From contig NZ_FOPV01000006.1 in the NCBI RefSeq assembly GCF_900113575.1, forward strand, positions 115,845 to 179,844: a DNA stretch of 64,000 bases. The letters run 5' to 3'. The notes below the pieces were generated by a model. The model worked only from the letters and a program-made list of their open reading frames with translations. It was not told the DNA's origin and did no database searches. The DNA comes from Nitrosospira sp. Nsp14. GTDB taxonomy: Bacteria > Pseudomonadota > Gammaproteobacteria > Burkholderiales > Nitrosomonadaceae. Each line of letters begins with the position of its first letter. The first letter of the stretch is position 1. Shown here piece by piece: positions 1 to 9,622 of the stretch. The position numbers were made by a program, and so were the translations under genes.

Positions 1-1078
1 TACTCGCGACCTTCCGGGCGGACTCGATGGCAACACGGCTTTGACCCTCGGCCGTCGCAGCCGCCCAGAGAAAATGGATGTTGTGCGGAAAGTACACCAC
101 GGGGTACAGCCCCTTGGCGTGTTTCCGCTCCAGGTAGGCTTCGTCGGCGGCGACCGCCTTCTGATTGCTCTTTATTGCATCTGCATACCTGCCTACGCGC
201 AGGTAAATGTGAGATGGCATATGCACAATATGGCCGGCGTCGGGCATCAGCGTGAGGAGCGTATCGGCCGCTTTTTCCGCTCGCTCAGGGGTCGCAGTCG
301 GCTCGATCAGATGGATGTACATATGCAGCGCTCCGGGATGCCTGGGATGGCCACGCATCACTTCCTCGGTGATTGAGACAATTTCGGCCGTCCCTTCCAT
401 TGGATATCCGTCGCGCATCCAGTAACCCCAGGAGTTCAGGTCCATTGTCGACTCGACATAGAGCATGGCAATGTCCGGATCAGCGGGGAAGCGGCGATGC
501 ACCTCCCGCATCGCGTCAGCGTAGGCCTTATCATTCGCCTTGCGGCGTTCCGCGTTGCCGCTATAACGCTTTTCAAGGGCGGCAATAAGCGCGCGCTCGC
601 GCGGGGAGGCTTTCTCTCCGAGAGAGGCTGCCTTGCGTACCAGCTCGAGAGCCGACATCTCGTCCTTCGGCTCCATCGGCGCATTGATATTCGGCCCCAG
701 CACAAGCGCCTGACCCCAGTAAGCCATTGCAAGCGATGAGTCCAGTCTTGCCGCTTCCCGGAATGCGCGACCCGCCTCGGCATGATTGAATGCGTAGGAA
801 AGGTTCAGTCCCTGGTTCATGAACTGCTGCGCCAGCTTCTTCCGCGTGCTCACCGGAAATGTATGCGGGCCCAGATTCAACAGCTGTGGTGAAGCCTGGT
901 CATCCTGCCGCAGCCCGCTGCCAGAATTAGGCTGTCCGTGATGCTGATGGGCGCCGCCGGAATGCCCGATTTCCAGTGTGGGTTCGTGCGCCTGAACAGC
1001 ATGAGCGAACACAGCGGCAATAACTGCCCCCATTGCCGCCAACCGAGTTGCCATAAAACGTACGTCCTGTGTCTCCAT
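1..1078 (-). CDS. Exported tetratricopeptide-repeat protein (3' end beyond window)
   Basis: The reading frame stays open from the start at 1078 to the window edge, about 359 codons, with the C-terminus missing. The N-terminus is a signal peptide (hydrophobic stretch ending AHAVQA, residues about 10-26), so the product is probably periplasmic. Helical repeat segments follow, including the stretches around FREAARLDSSLAMAYWGQAL and HMPSHIYLRVGRY. I recognise these from a conserved TPR-like family of unknown function, not from an enzyme. I chose ATG 1078 because GAGGTGA lies about 6 bases upstream. An in-frame ATG at 1105 overlaps the stop of the EI24 gene (ATGA) and is a coupled alternative. Probably co-transcribed with the EI24 gene. 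Confidence 0.75.
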   Translation of the reverse strand, partial: METQDVRFMATRLAAMGAVIAAVFAHAVQAHEPTLEIGHSGGAHQHHGQPNSGSGLRQDDQASPQLLNLGPHTFPVSTRKKLAQQFMNQGLNLSYAFNHAEAGRAFREAARLDSSLAMAYWGQALVLGPNINAPMEPKDEMSALELVRKAASLGEKASPRERALIAALEKRYSGNAERRKANDKAYADAMREVHRRFPADPDIAMLYVESTMDLNSWGYWMRDGYPMEGTAEIVSITEEVMRGHPRHPGALHMYIHLIEPTATPERAEKAADTLLTLMPDAGHIVHMPSHIYLRVGRYADAIKSNQKAVAADEAYLERKHAKGLYPVVYFPHNIHFLWAAATAEGQSRVAIESARKVAS

Positions 1079-1101
1079 CGATGTCACCTCATAATCCGGA
1101 T

Positions 1102-1827
1102 TCATAGCGCCGCTACCTGAAGCCGCAATTCAGACAGACGGGCAAGTCCAAAATGAATAAAAGCCAGCGCCGCCAGCACTGGGGCCACCAAATTTAAAAA
1201 CGGAATAAATTGCATTAAACCGGTCAGCAACCCCAAGCCCCACAAGGAGGGGCGCTGAGCGGAAAATATCGCGCTCATTTCTTCCCTGCTGGCATGTTCC
1301 GCCAGGGCGTCGTATCGGAACAGACGCTGGTTCAGATAGGCCGTGGCGACGAAGGGAATAATGACACCTGCGCCGACTACCCACAAGGGAATAGTGACCA
1401 CCCATATCGCAACAAAGATTCCTAGAGCGACCAAGGCGTTGAGCACGCTGCCCGCGAACCCGCCGCCTTGTTCACGGCCCAGATGGGGATAATCGCGGCT
1501 GGCGACCAGGCGAACCAGGGCGGGCATGGCGAATAAGGCGGTGATAACGAGCGCGGTAACGAAAACGAGCGGGACAAACAGAATCAGATGCGCGATTCCC
1601 TGAATCCCATACGCGATCCATCGCGGTTCGACACCTTCAAGCCAGGTTTGGATACCAATTGCAGTGAGACCGCTGGCGATCCATACCGAGAAAGTATTCC
1701 AGAAGACCACGCCCAGGACCAACCATAACAGACCTGCCGTGAGAATAGGCCAAATGATGATCCACATGACCTGAAACTGGAACATATCGCGAAATGCCCG
1801 CGAAAGTGCTTCGAATACACGTGTCAC
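1102..1827 (-). CDS. EI24 / CysZ-like integral membrane protein
   Basis: A 241-residue protein with about five hydrophobic segments (MWIIIWPILTAGLLWLVLG, the LILFVPLVFVTALVITALF region, the VALGIFVAIWVVTIPLWVV region, the C-terminal GLLTGLMQFIPFLNLVAP). This spacing and the FLNLVAP ending fit the EI24 domain family (COG2981), which includes the sulfate transporter CysZ. Nothing nearby points to sulfate uptake, so the substrate is unassigned. The start is GTG 1827, preceded by AAGGAG at about 6 bases. Its stop overlaps the alternative start of the downstream TPR gene, indicating a two-gene unit. Confidence 0.8.
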   Translation of the reverse strand: MTRVFEALSRAFRDMFQFQVMWIIIWPILTAGLLWLVLGVVFWNTFSVWIASGLTAIGIQTWLEGVEPRWIAYGIQGIAHLILFVPLVFVTALVITALFAMPALVRLVASRDYPHLGREQGGGFAGSVLNALVALGIFVAIWVVTIPLWVVGAGVIIPFVATAYLNQRLFRYDALAEHASREEMSAIFSAQRPSLWGLGLLTGLMQFIPFLNLVAPVLAALAFIHFGLARLSELRLQVAAL

Positions 1828-1967
1828 GCACGCTCCTTCACGGAATGATGCGCAGCGAGGAAATCCGGATGCTACCGATGAGACTTGTAAGAGGTATTAA
1901 ACAATATCAAACAATCTATGCCCAACCCTCGCAAACGTGCAGAAAAGCATCGAATGCTGCGACAGCA

Positions 1968-2516
1968 TCACTGGATCCCGCTTTTGCACAGCGGATCAGT
2001 CTCGTAAGCGAAGGAATTGTACCAAGTGGTGCGCTCCCAGATTTCTTCGCATACCTCGCCGCAGATTCTGCGCTCGAAACCGCACATGCCTCCCAGCACG
2101 AATCGCGCGGTGTATGCCCCCGCTCCATCTCCACCTTTGACTTCCAGAATAATCCGCTCTTTATCTTCGCTAACGTTTACCGCATGAGTATTGGTAAAAT
2201 CCTTATAGAACTTCTCGGGAATCGGAAACGGGCGGCCCTCGATCCGCACCCGCAGAGTTTCAGTAATAACTCGCGGGATACCGCTATCCATTCCCCACAT
2301 GCCCCCGTCCACCTCGCGACACTCGCCATTTTTGCAGTGCCGCTCCCGCAGGTTGACATCGACTTTCTTGCCGGAGGGTAGCACATGCGTTTTCTCATGC
2401 ACGTACGGTATTGCCCCATCCATTTGCGCATAGACCCGTGAGGACCCGGCGAGACAACTGATAAGCAGCCATTTCAGCAAGCGCGACATGCCGCGCGTGT
2501 TCATGGGCGTCATCAT
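1968..2516 (-). CDS. Hypothetical exported cysteine-containing protein
   Basis: About 182 residues. A probable signal peptide (LLKWLLISCLAGSSRVYAQ) is followed by a hydrophilic mature part with paired cysteines (CKNGEC near residue 60; CGFERRICGEVC and a final C near the C-terminus), consistent with periplasmic disulfides. I do not recognise the family. The start is uncertain: TTG 2525, ATG 2516, 2513, 2504 and 2489 are in frame and none has a convincing ribosome site. The two 5' neighbours on the same strand do not suggest a role. Confidence 0.55.
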   Translation of the reverse strand: MMTPMNTRGMSRLLKWLLISCLAGSSRVYAQMDGAIPYVHEKTHVLPSGKKVDVNLRERHCKNGECREVDGGMWGMDSGIPRVITETLRVRIEGRPFPIPEKFYKDFTNTHAVNVSEDKERIILEVKGGDGAGAYTARFVLGGMCGFERRICGEVCEEIWERTTWYNSFAYETDPLCKSGIQ

Positions 2517-2553
2517 GAACGTCAATATGCCAACGCCAACGCCATTTCCGGTT

Positions 2554-2946
2554 TCATGCTATTTCCATTAAGATTTTTTCCGTCGCGGCCACCGCCTTCA
2601 GCTTTTCGAACAACCTTTCGAACGCCACCCTGCTCTGTCCGATAAAATCCCCGCTCTTCGTTTCGCCCACCAGGATACATCCTTCCGTGTTCGCCGCCGT
2701 GTTTCCGGGATGTATCCTTATCCCTTCAAAGTTTGGCACCTTTAAAAGGAGCGGAAGCGGCCGCTGAAACCGCTGCGAGAAACTGATAACCACTTCGTAG
2801 CGCCCCGCCGGTATGGCCGTCTTGCCTGCGATCTTTTCCGGCCTGAGCTTGTCTTCCAAGGTATAGCACTCAAACTGGCCGTTCACCGACAATTCGCCTA
2901 TCGTGCTCTGGTCAGAAAAGTCGGTCCGTTTAATGCGCAGCTCCAT
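2554..2946 (-). CDS. DUF5675 family protein
   Basis: 130 residues, no signal peptide or membrane segment. The sequence matches my recollection of DUF5675: an ELxxKRTDFSDQSTIGEL opening, then PAGRYEVV, then GIRIHPGNTAANTEGCILVG around residues 75-95. The last stretch (His, about 12 residues, Ser/Thr-x-Gly-Cys) resembles the catalytic His and Gly-Cys of YkuD L,D-transpeptidases, but activity is only an inference. ATG 2946 has AGGAGG about 8 bases upstream, so the start is secure. In other genomes the family often sits in phage or island DNA; no phage gene is adjacent here. Confidence 0.7.
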   Translation of the reverse strand: MELRIKRTDFSDQSTIGELSVNGQFECYTLEDKLRPEKIAGKTAIPAGRYEVVISFSQRFQRPLPLLLKVPNFEGIRIHPGNTAANTEGCILVGETKSGDFIGQSRVAFERLFEKLKAVAATEKILMEIA

Positions 2947-3144
2947 TCCAGCCCTCCTCTATTAAAACAGTAACGCGCACACATCCTTCACCCCGTTCCA
3001 GTAGACGCGCGCAGCAAGTCGAGCACGCCTATACACGGCAACGATCGCAGCCCGGTGTGCTCCGGCTCGCACCGCGGGTATGACACCGCATCCGCGGGAC
3101 CTGAACCGGGGGAAATCCCGAATGCCGCAGCAAAGTTTCCCGAT

Positions 3145-4527
3145 TCAGCAACGCCTCCAGGTCGTGCCTTTTGCTGTGTCTTCAAGGATGATACTGGCAC
3201 TCATCAACTCATTGCGAATACGATCAGCCTCGCCGTAATCTTTGTTTGCGCGGGCAAGAAGGCGTTTCTGAATCATTTGCTCGATATGTTCAGGCGTAAA
3301 TCCCGACTCCGCTGCCGCTCCGGCTTCCTGAAAGTATCGCTGCGGGTCCTGCTGTAGCAGCCCCAGCAACCCGCCCAGCACCTTCATTGATTTGATGGTT
3401 TTTGATGAAACCAGCTTATTGGCTTCATTGGCGAGGTCAAACAACACCGCAATGGCCTCGGAAGTATTGAAATCGTCGTTCATCGCCTCCCTGAACCGTG
3501 CCGCGTGCGGCTCATCCCAGTCAATTTCCCCCGGACCTTCGCTCGGATCAAAACCTTTAAGTACGGTATAAAGCCGGTCCAGCGCCCGTCTGGCGTCTTC
3601 CAGATGGCGGTCGGAATAGTTGAGCGGACTGCGGTAATGCGCGCGCAGAATAAAGAACCTCACTACCTCCGCCGGGAAGCGGGCAAGAATGTCGCGCACG
3701 GTAAAAAAGTTGCCCAGCGACTTTGACATCTTCTCGTCGTTGACGCGAACGAAACCGTTATGCATCCAATAATTGACGAAGGGATGATCATGCGCCCCCT
3801 CGCTCTGTGCAATTTCATTTTCATGATGTGGAAATTGCAGGTCCTGCCCCCCACCATGAATATCGAAGTGTTCACCCAGGTAATATTCACTCATTGCGGA
3901 GCATTCAATATGCCAGCCCGGACGACCCACGCCCCAGGGTGACTCCCATTGTGGCTCGCCCGGTTTTGCCGCCTTCCACAATACAAAGTCCAGCGGATCG
4001 TTTTTATAGGGATCGACACCTACACGCTCCCCGGCGCGCAGATCGTCAAGCGATTTTCCCGAGAGTTTTCCATAACCGGGAAATTTGTGCACGGCAAAGT
4101 ACACGTCGCCGTTCGCTGCCGTGTACGCAAGGCCTTTCTTCACCAGAATGCCAATCATGGCAATCATGCTGCCGATATACCGTGTAGCCTGCGGCTCCCA
4201 CGCGGGCGGCTCCACCCCAAGCGCAGCGGCATCCTCTTCCATCGCCTGGATGAATCGTCCCGTCAGCACCTCGATGGGCTCGCCGTTCTCCTGCGCGCGC
4301 CGGATAATTTTATCGTCGATATCCGTGATATTGCGCACATACGTTACGTCCAAACCACTCGCCCGCAACCAACGTTGCACCATATCGAAAACCACCAGCA
4401 TTCGGGCGTGCCCGAGATGGCAATAGTCGTAAACGGTCATGCCGCAAACATACATTTTGACCTTGCCGGCCTGCATGGGAATAAACTCCTGTTTTTCCCT
4501 GGCTAGCGAATTGTGGATTCTGAGCAT
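3145..4527 (-). CDS. cysS: Cysteinyl-tRNA synthetase
   Basis: Charges tRNA-Cys in the cytoplasm. The 460-residue length is normal for the family. The class I signature HLGH (residues 37-40) and KMSKS are present. The zinc ligands are recognisable: Cys28 in YVCGMTVYD, the cysteine in WHIECSAM, and the His/Glu pair in [10 protein letters not shown]. The C-terminus reads [13 protein letters not shown], typical of the family. I start at ATG 4527 ([10 protein letters not shown]), the usual N-terminus; the frame stays open 66 bases further upstream. It is divergent from the TPR gene at 4615, so the 87-base gap must hold two promoters. Confidence 0.97.
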   Translation of the reverse strand: MLRIHNSLAREKQEFIPMQAGKVKMYVCGMTVYDYCHLGHARMLVVFDMVQRWLRASGLDVTYVRNITDIDDKIIRRAQENGEPIEVLTGRFIQAMEEDAAALGVEPPAWEPQATRYIGSMIAMIGILVKKGLAYTAANGDVYFAVHKFPGYGKLSGKSLDDLRAGERVGVDPYKNDPLDFVLWKAAKPGEPQWESPWGVGRPGWHIECSAMSEYYLGEHFDIHGGGQDLQFPHHENEIAQSEGAHDHPFVNYWMHNGFVRVNDEKMSKSLGNFFTVRDILARFPAEVVRFFILRAHYRSPLNYSDRHLEDARRALDRLYTVLKGFDPSEGPGEIDWDEPHAARFREAMNDDFNTSEAIAVLFDLANEANKLVSSKTIKSMKVLGGLLGLLQQDPQRYFQEAGAAAESGFTPEHIEQMIQKRLLARANKDYGEADRIRNELMSASIILEDTAKGTTWRRC

Positions 4528-4614
4528 GTGGCGAGATTGTGAATTGAACGGGCTTCTTGGTAGAATCGTGCAGATTCCAAGACGACTCAACAAGAACCGG
4601 AGAAGTATAGCATA

Positions 4615-5691
4615 ATGAAAAGGCTCGATTTTCGCCGGGTAAACGCATCCATTGCGGCCTGTCTGATTGCTTCACTCGGACTGATGAGTCCGGTCGCGCT
4701 GGCCGATGAAAACGAGGAGGTCGCCAAGCTCTATCAACAAGGCAACCTGGTAAAAGCGCTGGAGCAGGCCGATGCCTATCTCGCCATAAAACCCAAGGAC
4801 GCCCAAATGCGCTTCAACAAGGGCCTGATTCTTACCGAGCAGAAAAAAACCGGCGAGGCTATCAAGGTTTTTTCTTCCCTATCAGAGGATTATCCTGACC
4901 TGCCTGAGCCGTACAACAATCTTGCAGTCCTCTACGCCAGTCAGGGCCAGTACGAAAAAGCCAAGGGCGCGCTTGAGGCGGCGATACGCACCCACCCCAG
5001 CTATTCCACCGCCCATGAAAATCTGGGTGACATTTACGCAAAGATGGCCAGCCAGGCTTATGGCAAGGCTCTTCAACTGGATAACCGGAATGCCGCCGCA
5101 CAGACCAAGCTCGCGATGATCAAGGACCTGTTCGCGACCAGATCCGGAAGAATCCAAACCGCAGCAGCTCCTGCAACATCTGCCCCGACGGGTGAGTCGC
5201 GGGCGGAATCTTCAGAAAAGATTTCCGGAAAAACCGCGGAGAAGGCACCCGTAAAAGCAGGACAAACGGAAAAACTGGGATCCGAAAAAACCGCCATCGG
5301 AACCCCCGCGACCGAAAAACCCTCTCCTGAAAAACAGGCTGATTCAGGTGATTCTTCTGAAATAATCAAGACTGTGAATGCGTGGGCGAAGGCGTGGTCG
5401 GATAAGGATGTCGCGGCATACCTGGCCTTTTATGCGACTGACTTCCGCGCGCCCGGAGGCGTCTCCCGTGCATCGTGGGAGAAAGCCCGCCGCGAACGCA
5501 TCGCCAAGCCAAAATCCATCCACGTCGCAGTTGTCAATCCCAGGATCAATGTTATCGACGACACCCATGCCAGAGTGACTTTCAAGCAATCCTATCATTC
5601 GGACGCAATCAAGAGTAATACGCTGAAAACGCTTGAGTTAGTCAAAACAGGCGGCACGTGGCTCATCAACCAGGAAAATGTAGGGCGATGA
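4615..5691 (+). CDS. Exported TPR protein with C-terminal NTF2-like domain
   Basis: 358 residues: signal peptide (ending about ALADE, residues 1-31), TPR-type repeats at about 35-165 ([55 protein letters not shown]), a Lys/Glu/Pro/Ser-rich linker at about 175-245, and a C-terminal domain ([20 protein letters not shown] to the end) that looks like an NTF2/SnoaL-type fold. The next gene ends in a related domain and starts inside this stop codon (ATGA at 5688-5691), so the two are translationally coupled. A periplasmic role in cell-wall maturation is inferred only from that partner. Confidence 0.8.
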   Translation: MKRLDFRRVNASIAACLIASLGLMSPVALADENEEVAKLYQQGNLVKALEQADAYLAIKPKDAQMRFNKGLILTEQKKTGEAIKVFSSLSEDYPDLPEPYNNLAVLYASQGQYEKAKGALEAAIRTHPSYSTAHENLGDIYAKMASQAYGKALQLDNRNAAAQTKLAMIKDLFATRSGRIQTAAAPATSAPTGESRAESSEKISGKTAEKAPVKAGQTEKLGSEKTAIGTPATEKPSPEKQADSGDSSEIIKTVNAWAKAWSDKDVAAYLAFYATDFRAPGGVSRASWEKARRERIAKPKSIHVAVVNPRINVIDDTHARVTFKQSYHSDAIKSNTLKTLELVKTGGTWLINQENVGR

Positions 5692-6917
5692 CAACACGGC
5701 GCATAGCAGCAGGCTATCTGCTTGCCGCGCTCGTGGGAGCCGGCGTTACATTCGCGCCGGTCATGACGAACGCGTTCGCAAGCGATCGCCCAGCCTCCGC
5801 CGGTCCTTTCGCAACGGGACCGGAAGCGATGCTTGTCAAGAGCTTGCAGGAAATCGCAGATAGCCGCATAGACACCGCCTTAAGCGGAATTGAGCAGGTT
5901 CTCCAGGCAAACCCGAACTTCCGGCTCGCTCATCTGATAAAAGGCGATATGTTGCTGGCTCGCACCCGCCCGATCAGCGACATGGGCGAAACTGCCGGGG
6001 TCGGTCAACAACAAATCAGTGACCTTCGGGATGAAGCGCGAGCGCGAGTGCGACGCCACCTTGAGCCAGTCCCGAGCGACAGGGTGCCCAAATACCTCCT
6101 GCAAATGCAATCCGAACAGAAATATGCCGCCATCGCCGATACCGGCAAGTCCCGGCTGTATATATATCAGAATCTGGGCGGCAAGGTCCGCTATGTCGCC
6201 GATTATTACATCAGTAGCGGGAAAAACGGATCCCGGAAATTGAAGGAAGGAGACAAAAAAACTCCCATCGGCGTCTACTTCATTACAGCTAATGTTCCGC
6301 GCGAAAAGCTGACTGATTTTTATGGGGGGAAGGCATTTCCCATCAACTACCCCAACGAATGGGATAAACGGCACGGCCGTAGCGGTTATGGTATCTGGCT
6401 CCACGGCACCCCCTCGGATACCTTCAGCCGCGCGCCGCGGGCCAGCGATGGCTGCGTCGTGCTGTCGAACCAGGACCTCGACCGGCTTAGCGCCAAATTG
6501 CAGGTTGGGATCACGCCCGTTATCATCAGCGATGGAATCGAGTGGGTGAAGCCAACGGATGCGCAGATCATGCGTGAAAAGCTGGCTCAGCATCTGGAAA
6601 ATTGGCGACGGGATTGGGAAAGCGGGAATGTCGACGCTTACCTGAGGAACTATGGACGCGATTTTTCCAGCGGAAATCAGGGATTGGCTGAATGGGCGCA
6701 ACACAAGCGCCAAGTGAACGCCGCCAAAAACTGGATCAAAGTTGGAATCAGCAATATTGGAATGTTTCTCTATCCTGGAAGAGAAGACCTGGCAGTGGTG
6801 GATTTCGATCAGGAATACGCGAGTAATAACCTCTCGAACAAGATGAGAAAACGTCAATACTGGATGAAAGATCAGACCAAGGGCTCGTGGAAAATAATCT
6901 ACGAAAGCGCTGCATAA
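5688..6917 (+). CDS. L,D-transpeptidase (YkuD domain) with NTF2-like tail
   Basis: 409 residues. A signal peptide (residues about 1-29) is followed by a helical segment, then a YkuD catalytic domain at about 145-285. It contains IWLHGTP and SDGCVVLSNQDL, i.e. the conserved His and the catalytic Cys in the S-x-G-C motif. Such enzymes form 3-3 peptidoglycan cross-links or attach proteins to the wall in the periplasm. A C-terminal domain (AQHLENWRRDWESGNVDAYL onward) resembles the tail of the preceding protein. The start at 5688 overlaps the upstream stop; an in-frame codon at 5658 lies inside the upstream gene and is less likely. Confidence 0.9.
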   Translation: MTTRRIAAGYLLAALVGAGVTFAPVMTNAFASDRPASAGPFATGPEAMLVKSLQEIADSRIDTALSGIEQVLQANPNFRLAHLIKGDMLLARTRPISDMGETAGVGQQQISDLRDEARARVRRHLEPVPSDRVPKYLLQMQSEQKYAAIADTGKSRLYIYQNLGGKVRYVADYYISSGKNGSRKLKEGDKKTPIGVYFITANVPREKLTDFYGGKAFPINYPNEWDKRHGRSGYGIWLHGTPSDTFSRAPRASDGCVVLSNQDLDRLSAKLQVGITPVIISDGIEWVKPTDAQIMREKLAQHLENWRRDWESGNVDAYLRNYGRDFSSGNQGLAEWAQHKRQVNAAKNWIKVGISNIGMFLYPGREDLAVVDFDQEYASNNLSNKMRKRQYWMKDQTKGSWKIIYESAA

Positions 6918-7036
6918 CCCCGTTCGTGAATTACTGTCGTGCAGCATTCATACAAAAGGTTCCCGGAACGCTGAAAGCAATTCGTTATTTTTCCAACACC
7001 TTATCCAATCATCCTATTCCCGACCATCTTCCTATC

Positions 7037-7642
7037 ATGCATATATCCAGACTTCTCGCTATTGCTCTTGCGGTTTGTTTCAACGCCGTCAGCTACGCCG
7101 CCAATCCTCAGGTTGAGATCAAAACCAATCTTGGCAATATCGTGGTTGAACTTTATCCCGACAAAGCCCCCAAGACTGTTGATAATTTCCTTCGCTACGT
7201 TAAAGACGGCCACTATCACAACACGGTGTTTCATCGCGTCATCCCTGGCTTCATGATCCAGGGTGGTGGCTTCGATAAAACCTTCGCCCAGAAGCCGACC
7301 CGACAACCGGTGGAGAACGAGGCGGCGAACGGGCTCAGGAACGATGCCGGGACCATTGCAATGGCCCGCACTTCGGAGCCACATTCGGCCACCGCGCAAT
7401 TTTTCATCAACGTCGCCAATAACACTTTCCTTAACTACACCTCGCCCGACCCGCGAGGTTATGGCTATACCGTGTTCGGTAAAGTTATCCATGGGATGGA
7501 CGTCGCCGAGAAGATCGCAGCTACGCCTACCGGGATGCGTGGGCCGTTCCCAGGCGACGTACCCAAATCGGACATTGTCATCGAAGACATCAAGCTTGTT
7601 GCGGCCGAACCACTTCCATCCTCCAACTCTTCCATGAAATAG
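7037..7642 (+). CDS. Periplasmic peptidyl-prolyl cis-trans isomerase (cyclophilin)
   Basis: 201 residues: signal peptide (ending AVSYA, about residue 22) and a complete cyclophilin domain with the [24 protein letters not shown] and GYTVFGKV motifs. The catalytic Arg is in FHR. It catalyses proline isomerisation during folding of exported proteins (PpiA type). The Pro/Ser-rich end ([11 protein letters not shown]) is not part of the domain. The in-frame ORF extends to 6887 inside the previous gene; I chose ATG 7037 because it gives a clean signal peptide, although no ribosome site is obvious. Eight bases separate it from the cytoplasmic paralogue. Confidence 0.93.
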   Translation: MHISRLLAIALAVCFNAVSYAANPQVEIKTNLGNIVVELYPDKAPKTVDNFLRYVKDGHYHNTVFHRVIPGFMIQGGGFDKTFAQKPTRQPVENEAANGLRNDAGTIAMARTSEPHSATAQFFINVANNTFLNYTSPDPRGYGYTVFGKVIHGMDVAEKIAATPTGMRGPFPGDVPKSDIVIEDIKLVAAEPLPSSNSSMK

Positions 7643-7650
7643 GGATAAAC

Positions 7651-8145
7651 ATGATCAAGCTACATACCAATTACGGCGAAATTACCCTCGAGCTCGATAG
7701 CGAAAAGGCCCCGGTAACCGTGCAGAATTTTATTGACTACGTGAACAGCGGGCACTATGACAATACGGTATTTCATCGCGTCATTGACGGTTTTATGATC
7801 CAGGGAGGCGGGTTCGAGCCTGGCCTGGTGCAGAAACAGACCCGTGCTCCGATCCGGAACGAGGCGGCGAACGGCCTGAAAAATGACAAATACACCGTTG
7901 CCATGGCGCGCACCTCCGACGTCAACTCTGCCACCGCACAGTTCTTCATCAATGTCTCGGACAATGATTTCCTTAACTATAGTTCGCCGACGCCACAGGG
8001 TTTCGGCTATTGCGTGTTCGGCAAAGTTGTCGAAGGAATGGACGTGGTGGATAAGATCAAGAAAGTGAAAACCGGCGATCGGGGGGGGCATCAAAATGTG
8101 CCGCTGGAAAATGTGTTGTTGGAAAAAGCGGAAGTGATCGAATAA
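7651..8145 (+). CDS. ppiB: Cytoplasmic peptidyl-prolyl cis-trans isomerase B
   Basis: 164 residues, no signal peptide, starting directly with the cyclophilin fold ([16 protein letters not shown]). The motifs [24 protein letters not shown] and GYCVFGKV are all present. The order ppiA-like then ppiB close to cysS is common in betaproteobacteria. The start at 7651 has GGGAT 7 bases upstream. The two paralogues are about 60% identical by eye, so they probably arose by duplication and differ in location rather than chemistry. Confidence 0.95.
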   Translation: MIKLHTNYGEITLELDSEKAPVTVQNFIDYVNSGHYDNTVFHRVIDGFMIQGGGFEPGLVQKQTRAPIRNEAANGLKNDKYTVAMARTSDVNSATAQFFINVSDNDFLNYSSPTPQGFGYCVFGKVVEGMDVVDKIKKVKTGDRGGHQNVPLENVLLEKAEVIE

Positions 8146-8671
8146 GAATATCGCCGGGAACATACATGCCCGCCGGTAAAACAATGCGCTTCGCACTGCC
8201 CGGCAAATCGGCAAATCCGAACATTCTTCCACGGGGTACGTTGCCGGGGGGAACGAATGATCACAAGTGCCCAAGTCCTGGCGAGACCGTAACTTGGATT
8301 TGGGTAGCCGGTGCGAGGCGGTAACGCGTTGAGCGCTGATCTTCCCACAACCTTGGGTGGCTGAACTGCCGCCCTTCTTCTGTTTCGGAGCCCGGAATCC
8401 CTGTTTGGCATGGGGGCGGTGTGCCCCCTCGGTATTAGCAACCGGCGGACGAAGTTCCCATTACCAAAAACCGGGAAAAGCTGGAACGCTGGGGTGAGCG
8501 TTTGGCGCCCGCTTAGGGGGACGACGTGCGGTGGTTCTTCAGGATGCGGGGTTCGAGTATGATCAAGTTTTTTCAGCGGATGAAAGTCAAGACAGCTGCC
8601 TGATCCAAAATTCGACGGGACGTGAGAAATACGCGTCGTCACAAGATAGCTATTTCATGAAGGGAAAAACC
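8146..8671 (+). other. Intergenic region with several inverted repeats, no gene recognised
   Basis: 526 bases between ppiB and the M48 gene without a convincing ORF. Several short perfect hairpins can be read: CCAAGT/ACTTGG near 8272-8297, GGGGGC/GCCCCC near 8413-8430, TTCCC/GGGAA near 8456-8480, and AACGCT/AGCGTT near 8487-8504. This could be a structured RNA or leader, but it does not match 6S, tmRNA, RNase P, SRP or a riboswitch class I know. Confidence 0.35.
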
Positions 8672-9487
8672 ATGTCTGCTTTGCGAGTTGTTACATCGGT
8701 ATCGATCAGTATCTGGTTGATTGCCGTGTCGGGATGCGCCACTACCACGAGCGGCGGCGCGGTTGGCGCAAACCGTTCTCAGCTGCTTCTTATATCGTCC
8801 GAGCAGCTGGAGCAAACAGCCGCCCTCGGCTACAGCAAGCTCAAGTCGGAGGCGACCCAAAAAGGCGCATTGAACAAGGACGAGAAGCTGCTGCAACGTG
8901 TACAGGCCATCGCTCGCCGAATCGAACCTCAAACAGCGGTATTCAGGAAGGATGCACCGGGTTGGAAATGGGAAGTGAATGTAATCGAGAGCAACGAACT
9001 CAACGCATTCTGCATGCCGGGCGGCAAAATCATGTTCTACTCAGGGCTGATCAACAGGCTGAAACTCACGGACGAGGAGATCGCTGTTGTGATGGGGCAT
9101 GAGATCGCCCATGCCTTGCGTGAACACTCTCGCGAACAGGTGTCGCAGGCAATCGCCGCTCAGGCTGCGCTCGCATTCGGAACCGCGGCGTTCGGGGTGA
9201 GCCAGAATACCGCGAATCTCGCTGCCATCGGTTATGAAGCCTTGCTTGCCACGCATTTCAGCCGCAGCGACGAGGCCGAGGCGGATCGGATCGGTCTGGA
9301 ACTGAGCGCACGCGCCGGGTACAACCCTCGCGCCGGCGTGACCCTATGGCAGAAAATGATGAACGCGAAAAGCGGGGGAGAGCCGCCCGAATTTCTGAGC
9401 AGTCATCCTGCTGACTCAACCAGGGTTCAGCAGGTGGAGTCGTTACTGCCGGTTGTCATGCCGCTCTACGAAGCCGCGCGACGCTAA
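8672..9487 (+). CDS. M48-family metalloprotease lipoprotein
   Basis: 271 residues. The N-terminus is a lipoprotein signal (LIAVSGC, lipidated Cys at about 22), placing it at the inner face of the outer membrane or in the periplasm. The zinc protease motif HEIAH is at about 143-147, and the third ligand is in SRSDEAEADRIG. This is the Oma1/LoiP/YcaL branch of M48, which degrades misfolded envelope proteins. I chose ATG 8672 because AAGGGA precedes it at about 9 bases; ATG 8657 and codons to 8531 are also in frame. Next to two cyclophilins, it fits an envelope protein quality-control group. Confidence 0.93.
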   Translation: MSALRVVTSVSISIWLIAVSGCATTTSGGAVGANRSQLLLISSEQLEQTAALGYSKLKSEATQKGALNKDEKLLQRVQAIARRIEPQTAVFRKDAPGWKWEVNVIESNELNAFCMPGGKIMFYSGLINRLKLTDEEIAVVMGHEIAHALREHSREQVSQAIAAQAALAFGTAAFGVSQNTANLAAIGYEALLATHFSRSDEAEADRIGLELSARAGYNPRAGVTLWQKMMNAKSGGEPPEFLSSHPADSTRVQQVESLLPVVMPLYEAARR

Positions 9488-9555
9488 ACTGAACGTCTTT
9501 GGGGTCGCGTCATGCCCGGAGGTCTTCGCGCACGCAACCGAAAATGAGCAATGGT

Positions 9556-9579
9556 GGCCAGGTACGATCGCACCTGGCC
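9556..9579. terminator. Inverted repeat between convergent genes, possible terminator
   Basis: A perfect 8-bp inverted repeat (GGCCAGGT / ACCTGGCC, 8-base loop) lies between the convergent M48 and subtilase genes. There is no strong T-run on either side, so it may be a weak bidirectional terminator or a processing hairpin. Confidence 0.35.
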
Positions 9580-9622
9580 CATTGACCGTTACTGCTGTTG
9601 TTCCATTCTTTTTCCCTTAATC

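Noticed and set aside
5880..6947. 355-codon ORF antisense to the L,D-transpeptidase
   Set aside because: Complementary-frame shadow of a well-supported gene, without family similarity.
8146..8530. 6S RNA, tmRNA or RNase P RNA
   Set aside because: None of the conserved core sequences of these RNAs could be found on either strand.
8091..8642. 183-codon minus-strand ORF
   Set aside because: It overlaps ppiB and the M48 upstream region, has an Arg/Pro/Ser-rich frame-shadow composition and no ribosome site.
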